NCBI GenBank assembly: GCA_900756035.1
Contig: CAAEIR010000052.1
Span: forward strand, 1-5,164
Direction: 5' to 3'
Length of the DNA: 5,164 nt
Origin: an uncultured Anaerostipes sp.
GTDB lineage: Bacteria; Bacillota; Clostridia; Lachnospirales; Lachnospiraceae
Positions 1 through 5,164 of the stretch are shown here, piece by piece. How positions within the stretch are numbered: position 1 is the stretch's first letter; the number at the start of each line of letters is the position of its first letter. Under the pieces are notes generated by a model. It saw nothing but the letters and a program-made list of their open reading frames with translations. It had not been told where the DNA came from and did no database searches. The translations under genes and the position numbers were made by a program.

Positions 1-834
1 CTTGCTATGGGATTGATTCAGGCAATTCCTACTCTTATTGCAAATATCCCGAAGATTATTCAGGCGATTGTATCCGTATTTTTTGCCTTTAACTGGTTGA
101 GACTTGGGAAACAAGCTATTACAGGAATTAAAAATGGAATCGGTGCTATGAAAGGGGCTGTGAAATCAACTGCAACAAAGATACAAAGTAGTATTGTAGG
201 TGCGATTAAGAGCCTTCCGGGAAAATTAAGAAATCTTGGAAGAAATGCAATTACAGGGATTAGAAATGCATTATCTGGAGGAGTTAGTGCCCTTCGAGGA
301 ATTGCCGGAAGAATTTTAAGTGGAATTGTTGGAGGAATTAAAAATCTTCCGAGTAAACTTTTGGAACTTGCAAGAAGTGCAGTTAGCAAAATGAAAGAAA
401 AGTTTCAAGGTGGGAACTGGAAGGATATTGGAAAGAATATTGTAGAGGGAGTAGCAAAAGGGATTACAGGTGCGGTTGGATCTGTGATTAGCGCTGCCAA
501 AAATGTAATTAGAGATGCAATTAAAGCCGCAAAGAAGAAAGCAGGAATTAAATCACCTTCAAGAGTTTTTCGAGATGAGGTGGGTCGATATATCACACAA
601 GGAATTGCCGTAGGTGTGGAGGGTGATAATTCAGCAGCGGACGCTTTGCGTCGAATGACGAACGGGCTCGTTCAAAGCGCTAAAGGAATTGCAAGCCAAA
701 ATACTTATAGACCTTATAACAGAATGAATGAAGATACGTTGGCGGAAAAATTTGCGGAATCATGTAAGAAGATCAATTTCAAAATCGTATATAAAAATAG
801 GGAAGTTTCAAGAATGGTTCGGGCATATACATAA
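1..834 (+). CDS. Phage tail tape measure protein, C-terminal part (5' end outside window)
   Basis: The frame is open from the first base, so the ATG at 7 is probably an internal Met and only the C-terminal 277 residues are seen. Tape measure proteins lie inside the tail tube, set its length and help deliver DNA. Numbered from that Met, the sequence has a short hydrophobic stretch (about 11-30), two tandem 44-residue Ala/Gly/Ile/Lys-rich repeats (31-118), a WKDIGKNIVEGVAKGI segment (138-153), and a lysine-rich helix leading to a GIKSPSRVFRDEVGRYI motif (180-196). The segment W-x-D-I-G-x-x-I followed by SPSRVFRDxVG is very characteristic of the C-termini of tape measure proteins in Gram-positive siphophages. 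The last ~45 residues are polar. The position directly upstream of a Dit-like gene supports the call. Full length cannot be judged here. Confidence 0.9.
   Translation, partial: LAMGLIQAIPTLIANIPKIIQAIVSVFFAFNWLRLGKQAITGIKNGIGAMKGAVKSTATKIQSSIVGAIKSLPGKLRNLGRNAITGIRNALSGGVSALRGIAGRILSGIVGGIKNLPSKLLELARSAVSKMKEKFQGGNWKDIGKNIVEGVAKGITGAVGSVISAAKNVIRDAIKAAKKKAGIKSPSRVFRDEVGRYITQGIAVGVEGDNSAADALRRMTNGLVQSAKGIASQNTYRPYNRMNEDTLAEKFAESCKKINFKIVYKNREVSRMVRAYT
97..360 (+). repeat. Two tandem 44-residue (132-base) coding repeats in the tape measure protein
   Basis: Unit 1 (97-228) and unit 2 (229-360) line up without gaps. LGKQAITGIKN in unit 1 matches LGRNAITGIRN in unit 2, IVGAIKSLPGKL matches IVGGIKNLPSKL, and both pairs are exactly 44 residues apart. 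The DNA is diverged although the protein pattern is kept. Forty-four is four times 11, and 11-residue helical periodicity is common in tape measure proteins, so this is probably a duplicated helical block. A third, weaker echo (IGKNIVEGVAKGITG) follows at about residue 141 but is out of register. Confidence 0.75.
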
Positions 835-838
835 GGAG
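833..838 (+). promoter_or_regulatory. Ribosome binding site (AAGGAG) that fixes the Dit start
   Basis: AAGGAG overlaps the tape measure stop codon (TAA, 832-834). It lies 8 bases before the ATG at 847 but only 2 bases before the in-frame GTG at 841. Normal Shine-Dalgarno spacing therefore favours ATG 847. Confidence 0.75.
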
Positions 839-846
839 CAGTGAAG

Positions 847-1695
847 ATGTTAGAAAAAGTAATTTATGAAAATTCATACGGAGAAAAACTGTATTTAGGA
901 ATTGTTGAGGAAGATTCAGAAATTCAACGTCCGGAATTGTATGTAAATGAAACAGACTTGCGTGATTTTTCTTGGGAAGTGAATACAAAAAATAATCAGA
1001 TTCAATATTTTTCAAGAGAAATTGAAGAAAAGAAACTTCCAATTATGATTGCAGCCGGAAATGATCAGAGAGGAAAAAGACTACGGAATCTTGTTTATGA
1101 AGTTACGGAAAAAGATGTACTTCGGCAAGAACCCGGGAAAATTTGGATTGGAGATTATTATTTAGAATGTTATGTCACGAAAAGCTCAAAAAGTGAGTAT
1201 GTATATACCTATCGTTATGCAGTGATTGAGCTTACAATTACAACCAATTCTCCCTACTGGAAAAAAGAAGAATCTTATCATTTTCAGATTGATAGCGAGG
1301 TAAAAAATGAAGGACTAGATTATGATTATGACTTTATGTATGACTATGGTGGAGATGTTAGAACTAGCAGTTCCTTTTTAAATCATACAATTTATGAATG
1401 TGACTTTGAGTTGACGATTCATGGACCTACAAAAAATCCAATGGTGTTGATTGAGGGAAATAGATATAGTGCAGATATTGAGTTGCAATCAGGTCAAGAT
1501 TTAGTAATTAACTCGAAAGATAAAACGGTTTTGCTTAAAAAAAATGGAGAATATGAAAATATTTTTTGGCTGAGAAATCGAGATGCATATATTTTTGAAA
1601 AAATAGACAGTGGGGTTAATCAAGTACAATGGACTGGGAATTTCAAATGGGATATCGTACTATATTTGGAGAGGAGTGAACCAGAATGGATTTGA
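847..1695 (+). CDS. Distal tail protein (Dit-like, siphovirus tail component family)
   Basis: This 282-residue protein resembles the Gram-positive siphophage distal tail (Dit) family, which forms the ring joining the tail tube to the tip or baseplate. The N-terminal half has the family pattern: MLEKVIYENSYGEKLYLG at 1-18, then TDLRDFSWE (37-44), a KKLPIMI strand (62-68) and EKDV...PGKIWIGDYYLECYV (88-110). A Tyr/Asp-rich stretch (157-170) marks the boundary between halves. The C-terminal half has FELTIHGPTKNP (187-198), IFEKIDSGVNQVQW (249-262) and ends in RSEPEW, the usual end of this family. The ATG is chosen over an in-frame GTG six bases upstream because of ribosome-binding-site spacing. 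The gene begins 12 bases after the tape measure stop and overlaps the next gene by 10 bases. The length is normal and no domain is missing. Confidence 0.9.
   Translation: MLEKVIYENSYGEKLYLGIVEEDSEIQRPELYVNETDLRDFSWEVNTKNNQIQYFSREIEEKKLPIMIAAGNDQRGKRLRNLVYEVTEKDVLRQEPGKIWIGDYYLECYVTKSSKSEYVYTYRYAVIELTITTNSPYWKKEESYHFQIDSEVKNEGLDYDYDFMYDYGGDVRTSSSFLNHTIYECDFELTIHGPTKNPMVLIEGNRYSADIELQSGQDLVINSKDKTVLLKKNGEYENIFWLRNRDAYIFEKIDSGVNQVQWTGNFKWDIVLYLERSEPEWI
1668..1676 (+). promoter_or_regulatory. Ribosome binding site (GGAGAGGAG) for the hub gene, inside the Dit gene
   Basis: This purine-rich site lies in the last codons of the Dit gene, 9 bases before the ATG at 1686. That start produces a 10-base overlap with the Dit reading frame, so termination and re-initiation are probably coupled. 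Confidence 0.7.
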
Positions 1696-3629
1696 TTTAT
1701 ACAGACACAAAGCGAAAAGATATTGCTGTGCTGCATGAATATGAATTGGATCTTGCATTTGGTGAAAGTGAAAACGACTTTGAATTAACCTTGCCGATTC
1801 AAAATCATTGTATGAATCATGGCTTTTTTATCTATATAGAGAATACAGACTACGGAGGAATCATCGATAAGATTTCGATTGATACCAGTTCAGAAGAAAT
1901 TGTATATTACGGAAGAACATGGAGTGGGATTTTGGAAAATAGAACGATTGTACCAGACAAGGGGCAAAAAAGTTATATCGTGTCTGGGGACGCAAACGAT
2001 ATTTTGCGAATCTTACTTGTAAGATTAAGACTGAATGATTTATTCCATGTTCCGGATGAAGAATCAGGAATTGTGGTGGAAAGCTATGAGTTTATTTTTG
2101 AAAATGGATATTCTGGAATTTGTAAGATGCTTAGCCAGTTTGGAGGGAAATTAAAATTTGCATGGGATCAACAATCTGTACGATTGGAGGCAGTACCATT
2201 GGTGGATTATAGCACGGTAGATGAATTTGATACATCACAAATGGATCTCTCAATTTCACAAGACTATGCACCAATCAATCATATGGTATGTTATGGTATA
2301 GACGAACAGGGGACTGTGTATGTGATACATTTATTTACAGATAATCAGGGGAATTTAAAAGATTATGCTTCAGTAGAAAATCCATACAAAGATTCACACT
2401 ATATCTTAGAACAAAAAAATCAGATATTATATGGAATTGATGAGATCTCTGCTGTTTATGAAGAGGAAAGTTTAAATGGTGATACCAATTATGAACTTGT
2501 AAAAGATCGACCGAAAGATTGGGAAAAAACTTACATGAACTATTATACACAAGAGATTACAACAAATGAGGATGGAGAGACTTCTATTTCTTATAAGAAG
2601 ATAGAAGGTATTACAAAGACACCAGATCCAGTATTACAAACCAACAAGCCTTCTGATTGGAATCAAAATTACTCTGTGTATTATGAAAAAACGACAGCTT
2701 CGGATGGAACAGTTTCTTATAAAAACGTGGACGGAGTCGTTGATGAGGCAACGAGTTATATTCGTTTGTATCAACAACCTTTTGATTGGAGTACAAACTG
2801 GACATCATATTTTTGGAAATATACAGATGGAATTGGAAATTATGAATGGAAGCAAGCAGAGAGTGTTTCATGGACAACCTATACGTTACAAAATCATAAA
2901 AGTGCTCCATCAGATTGGAACTGGAATTATCAATCTTATTATGTACAAATAGGAACACAAAAAGAAAGTGTAAATTATACATCCTCAAAAAAGAGTTCAC
3001 AGAAAAAGCAAAGAGAAAAGAAAAAAGCAGATTTGATGAAAAAATATCCTGACATTATAAAGAGTAGTATTAAATTTACATCTTATAGGAAATCAAAAAA
3101 GCATCCAAGAGGATACTATACAGTCACTTACAAAAGGAAAGATGTATATGAGTCTGTGCAGGCGAAAAAAGGTGGAGGCGCTCCGGCATGGAAGAATAAT
3201 AAATATTATACGGCAGTGCAGCATGAGAAAGCGTGTTCTTTTAAAAAGACAATATTTTATAAGTATAATGAGGTTTTAAAAGCGCCTGTATGGAAAAATA
3301 ATACTTATTACACGCAAGGAGAAGATGTAGTATATCCCGCATCCTTTGGAACGGTATATAAAGCGGTAGTGGATCATTATGCGAAACTTGTTGAAGGAGG
3401 AATCGAGAAGTTAGAAGAAGCATGGAAAACAGATCATGTTCAGATACAAGAGAAAAATGATTCTGAAGATAAATATGATGTCGGAGATATCATTGGAGCG
3501 CATGAGAATGTAACAGGAATCGACGTGTGGCAGGCTATCACAAAAAAAGTAGTAAATATGAGTAAAAGGACCGGACAACGAATTGATACAATACTTAGTA
3601 TTGAATATGAAGTAGGAGGAAATGAGTAA
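1686..3629 (+). CDS. Gp37-like phage tail hub / tail-associated protein with aromatic repeat insertion
   Basis: At 647 residues, this resembles the siphovirus Gp37-like family (ReqiPepy6 Gp37 type), which occupies the hub/Tal position at the tail tip beneath Dit. The core starts with MDLIYTDTKRKDIAVLHEYELDLA and continues through a GFFIYIENTDYGGIIDKI segment (46-63), YYGRTWSGILENRTI (74-88), a GGKLKFAW strand (153-160) and DYAPINHMVCYG (193-204). The family's typical ending, YDVGDIIGAHENVTGIDVWQAITKKV, sits at 597-622. Between about 260 and 560 the core is interrupted by four W/Y repeats (275-430), a lysine-rich linker (435-485) and two AP-x-WKNN-x-YYT motifs (499-543). Shorter relatives, as I remember them, run almost directly from the YGIDEISAVYEEE segment to the HYAKLVEGGIEKLEE helix, so the middle is probably an inserted host-contact domain. 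No protease or lysin motif is apparent. The start is supported by an upstream GGAGAGGAG. Confidence 0.85.
   Translation: MDLIYTDTKRKDIAVLHEYELDLAFGESENDFELTLPIQNHCMNHGFFIYIENTDYGGIIDKISIDTSSEEIVYYGRTWSGILENRTIVPDKGQKSYIVSGDANDILRILLVRLRLNDLFHVPDEESGIVVESYEFIFENGYSGICKMLSQFGGKLKFAWDQQSVRLEAVPLVDYSTVDEFDTSQMDLSISQDYAPINHMVCYGIDEQGTVYVIHLFTDNQGNLKDYASVENPYKDSHYILEQKNQILYGIDEISAVYEEESLNGDTNYELVKDRPKDWEKTYMNYYTQEITTNEDGETSISYKKIEGITKTPDPVLQTNKPSDWNQNYSVYYEKTTASDGTVSYKNVDGVVDEATSYIRLYQQPFDWSTNWTSYFWKYTDGIGNYEWKQAESVSWTTYTLQNHKSAPSDWNWNYQSYYVQIGTQKESVNYTSSKKSSQKKQREKKKADLMKKYPDIIKSSIKFTSYRKSKKHPRGYYTVTYKRKDVYESVQAKKGGGAPAWKNNKYYTAVQHEKACSFKKTIFYKYNEVLKAPVWKNNTYYTQGEDVVYPASFGTVYKAVVDHYAKLVEGGIEKLEEAWKTDHVQIQEKNDSEDKYDVGDIIGAHENVTGIDVWQAITKKVVNMSKRTGQRIDTILSIEYEVGGNE
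2508..2975 (+). repeat. Four Trp/Tyr-rich coding repeats in the hub protein
   Basis: Hub residues 275-430 contain four copies of P-x-D-W-x(3)-[YW]-x(2)-Y-[YF]: RPKDWEKTYMNYY, KPSDWNQNYSVYY, QPFDWSTNWTSYF and APSDWNWNYQSYY. The key Trp residues are at 279, 325, 368 and 411, giving periods of 46, 43 and 43. Units 1 and 2 also share a second strand (YKKIEG at 303, YKNVDG at 345) preceded by a D/G-rich turn; unit 3 keeps only a degenerate version (YEWKQA at 386). The copies are well diverged at the DNA level, so this is a mature domain array rather than a recent duplication. Exposed aromatic repeats of this kind suggest surface glycan binding, which is an inference. Confidence 0.85.
3180..3314 (+). 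repeat. Pair of AP-x-WKNN-x-YYT motifs in the hub protein
   Basis: APAWKNNKYYT (hub residues 499-509) and APVWKNNTYYT (533-543) differ at two of eleven positions and are 34 residues apart. They are separated by a basic, aromatic stretch and preceded by a GGG hinge at 496-498. They differ from the four PxDW repeats upstream but share their W/N/Y-rich character, so they may be small aromatic binding modules or a shortened form of the same fold. Confidence 0.7.
3614..3619 (+). promoter_or_regulatory. Consensus ribosome binding site (AGGAGG) for the tail-tip adhesin gene
   Basis: AGGAGG lies 9 bases before the ATG at 3629. That ATG overlaps the hub stop codon by one base (TAATG), so the site fixes the start and suggests coupled translation. 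Confidence 0.8.
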
Positions 3630-4615
3630 TGGGATTAGAACTTGTGACAGGATATAGGAATAGAGCGCATATCACATCTGGAGATGATGGATGCAGAAAT
3701 GCCAGTATCTTAGGTACTGGAAAATATGTCATGGATATAGGAGAAAAGTTTTCGTATCAGCCAATTACACTGGCAACACGGATCATTATTAATGATGGAG
3801 ATTTGTTTAATCAAGGACGGCACATGCATCTTCGTAAGGGTGAGCATATAGAACTTGAAATCGATATACTGGAATCAGGTTTTGAAAGAAATGATCTGAT
3901 AGTTGCAAGATATAAAAAGAATGTTACCACTGGAATAGAAGATGCTGAATTAATTATTTTAACTGGAGATCAAAGTAGTTCTGATCCCCAAGATCCGACA
4001 TACTATGAAGGAAATATCTTCTCTGGAGAAATGCATTTAGAAGACAAAGAATATTATATTGAAGATTTTCCTCTTTATCGGATTAAAAATAAAGGTGGGC
4101 AATTGCCAACAGTAGAAAAGCTGTTTGTGGTTATGACAAATTTAGAAAATATTAAAAAGGAAGTTACACGTTTAACAGAAATTCAAAGTCATATCGGAAT
4201 GATTGTTCAATCTACGACTCTGGATACTATGGAAAAAGTAATTTCTATTTATGGTGGGATTTCCTGGAATAAAATCGAAGGCAGGTTCCTTATTGGTGCC
4301 AGTGATTCATATCCTTCTGGTTCCACGGGCGGTTCTAATAGTCATTTCCATTCTACAAATGGACATTCGTTAACACAGAATGAAATTCCGTCACATCGGC
4401 ATGCAATTTCAGGAGATATTGTTGCATTTACATCGAAGAACAATGGAAATGTCACCATGAATAAAGGAACAAATTTCTCATCATTATATTCTATGGGTGC
4501 CAATAGTAATACTTCTTATGTTGGGGGTGGTGCTGCGCATAATCACGGCAACACTGGTTCTAGTAGCCATATTCCATCGTATAAAGCAGTATATATATGG
4601 GAACGAACGGAATAA
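3629..4615 (+). CDS. Tail-tip/baseplate protein with His-rich Gp10/collar-like C-terminal domain (probable receptor-binding protein)
   Basis: This 328-residue protein seems to have three parts. Residues 1-165 resemble an N-terminal domain common in clostridial prophage tail proteins, with GLELVTGYRNRAHITSGDDG at the start, an IINDGDLFNQGRH segment (53-65) and ERNDLIVARYKK (86-97); it probably attaches the protein to the tail tip. Residues 166-205 (LENIKKEVTRLTEIQ) look helical and may trimerise. Residues 209-328 begin GGISWNKIEGRFLIGASDSYP, contain HSLTQNEIPSHRH (246-258), and end HIPSYKAVYIWERTE. This resembles the C-terminal domain of T4 gp10-type baseplate and tail collar proteins. Eight histidines occur between 239 and 314, including three H-x-H pairs (239/241, 256/258, 304/306). 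The place after the hub and before the lysis genes fits a receptor-binding role, but the ligand is unknown. A general baseplate structural protein is the alternative. Confidence 0.75.
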   Translation: MGLELVTGYRNRAHITSGDDGCRNASILGTGKYVMDIGEKFSYQPITLATRIIINDGDLFNQGRHMHLRKGEHIELEIDILESGFERNDLIVARYKKNVTTGIEDAELIILTGDQSSSDPQDPTYYEGNIFSGEMHLEDKEYYIEDFPLYRIKNKGGQLPTVEKLFVVMTNLENIKKEVTRLTEIQSHIGMIVQSTTLDTMEKVISIYGGISWNKIEGRFLIGASDSYPSGSTGGSNSHFHSTNGHSLTQNEIPSHRHAISGDIVAFTSKNNGNVTMNKGTNFSSLYSMGANSNTSYVGGGAAHNHGNTGSSSHIPSYKAVYIWERTE

Positions 4616-4657
4616 ACCGTATGGATTCAATGATAACAGTTGAAAAAGGAGAACAAC

Positions 4658-4681
4658 ATGGAAATCAGAGCAAGACCGTAA
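4658..4681 (+). CDS. Possible 7-residue peptide (MEIRARP), leader peptide or gene remnant
   Basis: ATG at 4658 is followed by six sense codons and TAA at 4679-4681, encoding MEIRARP. An AAAGGAG site (about 4645-4651) lies 6 bases upstream, as good as those of the real genes nearby. The stop codon lies within the GTAA loop of the hairpin at 4672-4687. A ribosome stopped there would cover the hairpin's 3' arm, so translation could reduce termination; this is an inference. It may instead be the remains of a small gene lost when the tail and lysis modules were joined. No family is recognised. Confidence 0.3.
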   Translation: MEIRARP

Positions 4682-4695
4682 GGTCTTATTTTTAT
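4672..4695 (+). terminator. Terminator-like hairpin between tail and lysis genes
   Basis: AAGACC (4672-4677) pairs perfectly with GGTCTT (4682-4687) around a GTAA loop, which fits the stable GNRA tetraloop class, and is followed by ATTTTTAT (4688-4695). The stem is only 6 bp with three G-C pairs, so termination is probably weak or partial. Because it precedes lysis genes that must be expressed late, it could lower rather than block readthrough, or mark an RNA processing point. Confidence 0.45.
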
Positions 4696-4716
4696 GTAAT
4701 AAAATATGTTTGGGAA

Positions 4717-4722
4717 AGGAAG
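4717..4722 (+). promoter_or_regulatory. Ribosome binding site (AGGAAG) that fixes the XhlA start
   Basis: The purine run AAAGGAAG (4715-4722) ends 4 bases before ATG 4727, and its AGGA core lies 6 bases before it. The in-frame ATG at 4706 has only an AT-rich stretch upstream, so ATG 4727 is preferred. Confidence 0.65.
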
Positions 4723-4726
4723 AATT

Positions 4727-5020
4727 ATGGAAGAGAATGAAATTGAAGTTCGCTTTGCAGAACACCGGAAAGACATTCGTTCGCTGGAAAAGCGAATGGA
4801 TAAGCAGGAAGCACAAAACGAAGTGATTCAGGATCTCGTGATTTCTGTCAAAGAAATGGCAATCAATATGACTCAGATGTTGGAGGAATTAAAGGCACAG
4901 GGGATCCGGTTGGACAAGCTGGAGCAGGAACCGGCGGAGAGTTGGAAATTAGTAAAAACAACCCTTCTTACGGCACTGATCAGCGTTCTGATCGGAGCAG
5001 TCGTTGGGCATTTGATCTAA
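4727..5020 (+). CDS. XhlA-family hemolysin/lysis accessory membrane protein
   Basis: This 97-residue protein has the two-part design of the XhlA family, found in Bacillus PBSX and many Gram-positive prophages next to the holin and endolysin. A charged heptad-like coiled coil runs from about 5 to 68 (IRSLEKRMDKQEAQ, MLEELKAQGIRLDKLEQE). It is followed by ESWKLVKTTLL and a C-terminal membrane segment (about 77-97, LLTALISVLIGAVVGHLI). The W-K-x-x-K before the hydrophobic segment is typical. In PBSX, XhlA works with the holin and endolysin in lysis; the same role here is inferred from family and position. The start at 4727 is chosen because of its ribosome binding site; starting at 4706 would add seven residues. 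The stop codon overlaps the ribosome binding site of the next gene. GC is about 45%, clearly above most of the tail genes. Confidence 0.85.
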   Translation: MEENEIEVRFAEHRKDIRSLEKRMDKQEAQNEVIQDLVISVKEMAINMTQMLEELKAQGIRLDKLEQEPAESWKLVKTTLLTALISVLIGAVVGHLI

Positions 5021-5033
5021 GGAGGATAAGGAT

Positions 5034-5164
5034 ATGTTTCAGAATAGTGTATTTAAGGTATCAGTAGATACAAAAAAATGGGCAAAGGCAGCAGGTGTGA
5101 GAGCCGTGAAGACTATGGCGCAGACTGCGGTGGCTTTATTGCCGGCAGCCGCCACGATTACCGC
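5034..5164 (+). CDS. Phage holin, r1t-like (5' part; cut by right edge)
   Basis: ATG 5034 follows GGAGG (5021-5025) with 8 bases of spacing, 13 bases after the XhlA stop. The 43 visible residues start MFQNSVFKVSVDTKKW and continue AGVRAVKTMAQTAVALLPAA, entering a hydrophobic Ala-rich segment at about residue 29. The W-x-K-A-A-G-x-R-A-x-K-T-x-A-Q-T-A-V pattern is typical of r1t-type holins of Gram-positive phages, small proteins with two membrane segments that permeabilise the cell membrane at the end of infection. The second membrane segment and the stop are outside the window. Its place after XhlA and (expected) before an endolysin supports the call. GC here is higher again: the line 5101-5160 counts 36 of 60. 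Confidence 0.8.
   Translation, partial: MFQNSVFKVSVDTKKWAKAAGVRAVKTMAQTAVALLPAAATIT

Noticed and set aside
60..596. Open reading frames on the - strand opposite the tape measure gene (60-389 and 405-596)
   Set aside because: They are shadows of an Ala/Ile/Gly-rich coding sequence; the + strand protein has clear family features and these do not, and no ribosome binding context favours them.
841..846. GTG at 841 as the Dit start
   Set aside because: It is only 2 bases after the AAGGAG site, too close for initiation; ATG 847 has normal spacing and matches the usual ML-x-K N-terminus of the family.
2335..3000. Overlapping frames opposite or inside the hub repeats (- strand 2335-2550 and 2611-3000; + strand 2683-2952)
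   Set aside because: They lie wholly within the recognised hub gene, have no recognisable protein features, and arise from its low-GC repetitive codons.
4381..4615. Possible diversity-generating retroelement target in the C-terminal region of the tail-tip protein
   Set aside because: No template repeat, reverse transcriptase or adenine-biased variable segment is present in the window, and the domain looks like a Gp10/collar fold rather than a C-type lectin fold.
4696..4726. AT-rich stretch (TAATAAAAT) as a promoter -10 for the lysis genes
   Set aside because: No convincing -35 at proper spacing was found, and AT-rich matches of this kind are expected by chance in this sequence.
4621..4740. 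Small + strand frame of 39 residues starting MDSMITVEKGEQHG
   Set aside because: It has no ribosome binding site before its ATG, runs through the hairpin and the XhlA ribosome binding site, and overlaps the XhlA start in another frame; it is probably chance.
4484..4816. - strand frame of 110 codons spanning the tail/lysis gap
   Set aside because: It overlaps the C-terminal domain of the tail-tip protein and the start of the XhlA gene, both well supported on the + strand, and has no recognisable family pattern.
1..5164. tRNA genes, CRISPR arrays, insertion sequences, attachment sites or defence genes
   Set aside because: None could be seen; almost the whole window is occupied by late phage genes, and the only gap is 111 bases.

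Overview
The window is a piece of the late structural and lysis region of a siphovirus-type (long, non-contractile tail) phage or prophage from a low-GC Gram-positive host. A gut Clostridia/Lachnospiraceae-like host is my best guess, from the AT-rich codons, the strong AGGAGG-type ribosome binding sites and the protein styles. That host guess is an inference, because no host gene, integrase or attachment site is visible. All genes are on the + strand and densely packed, as expected for a single late transcript.

Layout, left to right: (1) the C-terminal part of the tail tape measure protein, cut by the left edge (1-834); (2) a Dit-like distal tail protein (847-1695); (3) a Gp37-like tail hub/tail-associated protein (1686-3629), which carries a large middle segment with four Trp/Tyr-rich repeats, a Lys-rich linker and a second repeated aromatic motif; (4) a baseplate/receptor-binding-type protein (3629-4615) with a His-rich Gp10/collar-like C-terminal domain; (5) a 111-base gap, the only real gap in the window, holding a possible 7-codon peptide whose stop codon lies in the loop of a small terminator-like hairpin; (6) an XhlA-type coiled-coil plus membrane protein (4727-5020); (7) the start of an r1t-like holin, cut by the right edge (5034 onward). 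An endolysin would be expected just downstream of the window.

The first three genes build the tail tube and its tip: the tape measure sets tube length, Dit forms the ring at the distal end, and the Gp37-like hub closes it. The fourth gene very likely contributes to host recognition. The last two belong to the lysis cassette. Genes 2-4 are joined by 10-base and 1-base overlaps, so translational coupling is likely. By hand count GC rises from mostly 25-40% in the tail genes to about 45% in the XhlA gene and higher in the holin, consistent with a module boundary in the 4616-4726 gap.

I did not find a clearly new biological system. The points most worth a second look are the aromatic repeat insertion in the hub protein and the short peptide/hairpin arrangement between the tail and lysis genes.
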